The position numbers were made by a program, and so were the translations under genes. 9,007 nucleotides of DNA from Actinobacteria bacterium 21-64-8 (GTDB lineage Bacteria > Actinomycetota > Acidimicrobiia > Acidimicrobiales > RAAP-2), in NCBI GenBank assembly GCA_002255315.1, contig NCBD01000030.1, forward strand, positions 1-9,007, written 5' to 3'. The notes beneath the pieces are model-generated. The model did not search any database. It was not told the origin of the DNA and saw nothing but the letters and a program-made list of their open reading frames with translations. Numbering within the stretch: position 1 is the stretch's first letter; each line of letters starts with the position of its first letter. Positions 6,445-9,007 of the stretch are shown one piece after another.

Positions 6445-7837
6445 TTACCAGTTCGACCACAACGCCTACGCCGCGGCGCTCCAGGCGAACTACGCGCATT
6501 TGAGCGACGGCGAAGAGTCGGGCGTCAGCGTCCGCGTCGCGGGACGCTTGATGTTGCTGCGCCGTCAAGGAAAGCTCGCCTTTGCGACGATGCGTGACTC
6601 GAGTGGCGAAATTCAACTCTTCGCCCTCGCCGGCGTCGCCGACGAGTTCGAAGCCTTTACGAAGTTGCACCTGGGCGACTGGGTCGGCGTCGAGGGTGAG
6701 GTGGTACGGACCAAGCGCGGCGAACTCTCGGTGAAGGTCACGACGTGGGTACGACTCGCCGAAGCACTGCACAACTTCGGCGACAAGTGGGCCGGTATCG
6801 CAGACTTTGATCTTCGCTACCGCCACCGTGAAGCGGACCTGTGGGCCAATGAACTCTCGCGACGCTCACTCCTTCGTCGAAGTGCCGCGGTGCGTTCGAT
6901 GCGCGAGCGCTGCTGGGGGCAGGGATTCGTCGAAGTCGAAACGCCGATCTTGAACGCCATTCCCTCGGGCGCCTACGCCAAACCCTTCGTGACGCACCAC
7001 AACGCCCTTGACACAGATTTCTATCTGCGCATCGCGCCCGAACTGTGGTTGAAGCGACTCGTCGTGGGTGGCTTCGAGCGCGTCTTTGAAATTGGCCGAC
7101 TCTTTCGTAATGAGGGCGTGAGTCCCCGTCACAACCCCGAGTTCACCTCCATTGAGATCTACGCGGCGTACTGGGACTATGAGGACATGATGAGCTTTAC
7201 CGAAGAGCTCGTCGCGGGCGTCGCACTCGACGTGCTCGGCACCACCGAGATCGAGTATCAGGGGCGTCAGTTGTCGCTGTCGACGCCGTGGGCGCGTCGA
7301 CCGATGGCCGAGCTCGCCTCCGAGGCGGTCGGCGAGGAGGTCTCGGCGAACACGCCGCGCGAACGTCTGGCTCATCTCTTGGACGAGCGCGGGGTGGCGG
7401 CGCACGCCTCGTGGGGACCGGGTCGATGTCTCGCCGAACTCTTCGAAGCCACGAGTGAAGACAATCTCTGGGACGCCGTCTTCGTGACGGGCCACCCGGT
7501 CGAGACGTCACCCTTGGCGCGCCGCGATCCGCACGATGAACTCATCACGCAGCGTTTTGAGTCCTACGCCGCGGGTCGCGAACTCTCGAACGGATTTTCT
7601 GAGTTGACGGACCCGCGTGAACAGCGTGCGCGCTTCGAGGATCAGGCGCGTCTCGCCGCCGCGGGCGACGACGAAGCAATGGTTCTCGACGAAGACTTCC
7701 TGCGCGCCCTCGAATGGGGCCTGCCCCCGACGGCGGGGATGGGCATGGGGATTGACCGACTCGCCATGTTGCTCGCCGACGAAGCGAATATTCGCGAAGT
7801 CATCGCCTTTCCGACGCTAAAGCCGCTGCGCGACTAA
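6434..7837 (+). CDS. lysS: lysyl-tRNA synthetase, class II
   Basis: LysS charges tRNA-Lys in the cytoplasm. From the GTG at 6434 the protein has 467 residues. First comes an OB-fold anticodon-binding domain (VAGRLMLLRRQGKLAFATMR, then IQLFAL), then the class II catalytic core. Motif 1 is around FVEVETPILNAIPSG, followed by PFVTHHNAL and YLRIAPELWLKRLVVGGFER. Motif 2 is FRNEGVSPRHNPEFT and motif 3 is GMGMGIDRLAML near the C-terminus. NGFSELTDPREQ is also kept. The Thr-Ser-Ser-Tyr-Gln-Phe-Asp N-terminus is short, lacking the charged leader seen in many LysRS. An ATG at 6407 would give 476 residues and a 38-base overlap with coaX. The inner start (11-base overlap, GAAAGAGA upstream) is preferred. 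The stop overlaps that of the convergent gene. Confidence 0.96.
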   Translation: MTSSYQFDHNAYAAALQANYAHLSDGEESGVSVRVAGRLMLLRRQGKLAFATMRDSSGEIQLFALAGVADEFEAFTKLHLGDWVGVEGEVVRTKRGELSVKVTTWVRLAEALHNFGDKWAGIADFDLRYRHREADLWANELSRRSLLRRSAAVRSMRERCWGQGFVEVETPILNAIPSGAYAKPFVTHHNALDTDFYLRIAPELWLKRLVVGGFERVFEIGRLFRNEGVSPRHNPEFTSIEIYAAYWDYEDMMSFTEELVAGVALDVLGTTEIEYQGRQLSLSTPWARRPMAELASEAVGEEVSANTPRERLAHLLDERGVAAHASWGPGRCLAELFEATSEDNLWDAVFVTGHPVETSPLARRDPHDELITQRFESYAAGRELSNGFSELTDPREQRARFEDQARLAAAGDDEAMVLDEDFLRALEWGLPPTAGMGMGIDRLAMLLADEANIREVIAFPTLKPLRD

Positions 7838-8865
7838 ACGACGAGGTCGTCGAGCAGACTTTCGATGAGCGAGTTGAAGCCCTCTTGTAGCGCCGCACTG
7901 GGCACGACTTCGAGCGAGGTCTTGGCGAGGGTGAGGTACGACTGCGCCGCGCCCACGGTGTGTTCGATGGCGTCGGTGGCGATGACCAATTTGCGCGCTC
8001 GCTCGCGTTCGTCGTCATTCAAGGGGCGCCCGAGTAGATCGCGCAGTTCGTCGCCGACTTTGTCGTCGGCGAGGGCGAAGAGTGTCGGCAGGTTGTAGAT
8101 ACCTTCGGCGAGGTCCTGACCGGCCGGCTTGCCGAGCTGGTTTTCCGTCGCGGTGAGGTCCAAGACATCGTCACGCAACTGGTAGATCATCCCAAAGCAA
8201 CGCCCGAACTCGCTGAGTCCCTCAGTCTGGTCGAGGGGCAAATGAGCCGTGAGGGCCCCCACGCGACAGCTCGAGGACATTAACGACGCGGTCTTGCCCT
8301 CAATCGCTTCGAAGTAGTCCTGTTCACTGCGCGCCGTTGAGTAGGCGGTGCGCACCTCAGAGACCTGCCCGCGGGTCAGCCACGCCAACGTACGCGCCAG
8401 CAGCCCCGCGACCTCGGTGCCCAGGTCGGCCGCGATCGCTGCGGAACGGGCCATGAGGTAGTCACCGGCCACGATGGCGATCAAATTGCCGTAGCGGGCG
8501 TTCACACTGTCGACGTTGCGGCGTACGACGGCTTCGTCCATCACGTCGTCGTGGTAGAGCGATGCGAGGTGCATGAGTTCGAGGGCGACCCCGCCCATCA
8601 GGTCGTCGCGCGTCGCGCGTCGCTCACCTCCCGTGGCCGAGGCGACCGCGAGAATGGGGCGAAGTCGCTTGCCACCGGCGTAAATGAGGTGCGTCGTGAC
8701 CGAATCGAGGTAGGCGTCGCCAAAAATGACCGAATCGGCGAGCAGCGTCTCAAGTTGCGCGAGGTCAGTTTCGACCGAGGCCAAGCGCAGCCGTTCGTGC
8801 GGATTCACTCCACCACCATAGAGGAGCATGGTGCGAAGGCTCTTGGGTGTCGGCTTCACGGTCAC
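7834..8865 (-). CDS. all-trans polyprenyl diphosphate synthase (long-chain type)
   Basis: This prenyltransferase extends an allylic diphosphate with isopentenyl diphosphate. In actinobacteria such enzymes supply the menaquinone side chain or similar lipids. The protein has 343 residues from GTG 8865. Landmarks are GGKRLRP (64-70), the first Asp-rich motif DDVMD (106-110) with RR at 115-116, GKTASL (190-195), the second Asp-rich motif DDVLD (232-236) after Q229, and GKPAGQDL (245-252). The residue five before the first Asp-rich motif is Ala101. A small residue there fits long-chain rather than farnesyl or geranylgeranyl products, but exact length (hepta-, octa-, nonaprenyl) cannot be told. Start is uncertain: GTG at 8859 has GGTGAT 8 bases upstream, and ATG at 8829 is also in frame. 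Confidence 0.93.
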   Translation of the reverse strand: MTVKPTPKSLRTMLLYGGGVNPHERLRLASVETDLAQLETLLADSVIFGDAYLDSVTTHLIYAGGKRLRPILAVASATGGERRATRDDLMGGVALELMHLASLYHDDVMDEAVVRRNVDSVNARYGNLIAIVAGDYLMARSAAIAADLGTEVAGLLARTLAWLTRGQVSEVRTAYSTARSEQDYFEAIEGKTASLMSSSCRVGALTAHLPLDQTEGLSEFGRCFGMIYQLRDDVLDLTATENQLGKPAGQDLAEGIYNLPTLFALADDKVGDELRDLLGRPLNDDERERARKLVIATDAIEHTVGAAQSYLTLAKTSLEVVPSAALQEGFNSLIESLLDDLVV

Positions 8866-8908
8866 ATATCACCGGTACACTGCAATTACAGCGACCAAAG
8901 GACGACCA
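8866..8908. promoter_or_regulatory. 43-base divergent spacer with candidate clpC -10 box and ribosome site
   Basis: This short spacer separates the divergent starts of the polyprenyl synthase gene (-) and clpC (+). On the + strand it has TACACT at 8876-8881, a plausible -10, with only a weak CTTCAC at 8854-8859 as -35 (16-base spacing), inside the - strand gene. A clear AAAGGA Shine-Dalgarno is at 8897-8902, 6 bases before the clpC TTG. On the - strand GGTGAT just before the gene may be its ribosome site. I see no convincing - strand promoter and no inverted repeat that would mark a ClgR, CtsR or HspR operator. Confidence 0.4.
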
Positions 8909-9007
8909 TTGTTCGAACGTTTTACTGACCGTGCCCGCCGAGTGTTAGTGCTCGCCCAGGAAGAGGCCCGTGACCTTAATCACGCCTTCATCGGGACCGA
9001 ACACATC
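8909..9007 (+). CDS. clpC: ATP-dependent Clp protease ATP-binding subunit ClpC, N-terminus only
   Basis: ClpC is the AAA+ unfoldase that feeds substrates to ClpP. Only the first 33 codons are inside the window. They read [20 protein letters not shown] and then end in [10 protein letters not shown], nearly the standard start of actinobacterial ClpC N-domains (double-Clp-N repeat). The start is a TTG at 8909 with AAAGGA 6 bases upstream; no ATG or GTG in frame could give this N-terminus. The rest of the gene (AAA+ domains, UVR region) is outside, so intactness cannot be judged. The location downstream of lysS matches the mycobacterial neighbourhood, although there lsr2 lies between the two and here a - strand prenyl synthase does. 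Confidence 0.93.
   Translation, partial: MFERFTDRARRVLVLAQEEARDLNHAFIGTEHI

Noticed and set aside
7839..7852. Small hairpin CGACGA-GG-TCGTCG just after the lysS stop
   Set aside because: The stem is only 5-6 bp, has no T-run on either side, and lies in the last codons of the convergent gene (DDLVV). Too weak to call a terminator.
1..9007. CRISPR arrays, insertion sequences, tRNA or rRNA genes, phage or defence genes
   Set aside because: No regularly spaced repeats, terminal inverted repeats, transposase motifs or RNA-gene consensus were seen. Coding density leaves almost no free space.

Overview
The window is a GC-rich, densely packed chromosomal segment of housekeeping genes. The gene set and order (tilS-hpt-folE-folP-...-folB-folK-DUF2520-panC-coaX-lysS, then clpC) follow the actinobacterial arrangement known from mycobacteria and their relatives. 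The TilS, LysRS and ClpC sequences also look actinobacterial. A deep-branching lineage such as Acidimicrobiia is my best guess, but this is inference from gene order and protein style, not from a marker search. No mobile element, CRISPR array, tRNA or rRNA gene was seen.

Region 1 (about 1-3992, + strand) is a tightly coupled run: the 3' part of tilS (tRNA-Ile lysidine synthetase, N-terminus outside the window), hpt (purine salvage), folE, folP, an unnamed gene with a dual-specificity-phosphatase-like fold, folB and folK. Neighbouring genes overlap by 1-10 bases or are 2 bases apart. FolE, FolB, FolK and FolP cover GTP to dihydropteroate, except for removal of phosphates from dihydroneopterin triphosphate. 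The unnamed gene has the phosphatase signature with the catalytic Cys replaced by Gly (HGDEVSDR instead of HCxxGxxR). It therefore looks like a pseudophosphatase embedded in the folate operon, and it is the most interesting item here.

Region 2 (3993-7837, + strand) begins after a 42-base gap, the only real gap in the series. It holds a DUF2520 Rossmann protein (a candidate ketopantoate reductase), panC, coaX and lysS. The first three point to pantothenate and CoA synthesis. The two halves are linked in metabolism because the PanB step, not encoded here, uses a folate one-carbon cofactor.

Region 3 (7834-9007): a long-chain polyprenyl diphosphate synthase gene lies on the - strand, convergent with lysS and overlapping its stop codon. 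A 43-base divergent spacer separates it from the start of clpC, which uses a TTG codon and runs off the window.

Compared with the mycobacterial order, ftsH is missing between hpt and folE, panD is missing between panC and coaX, and the pseudophosphatase gene is extra.
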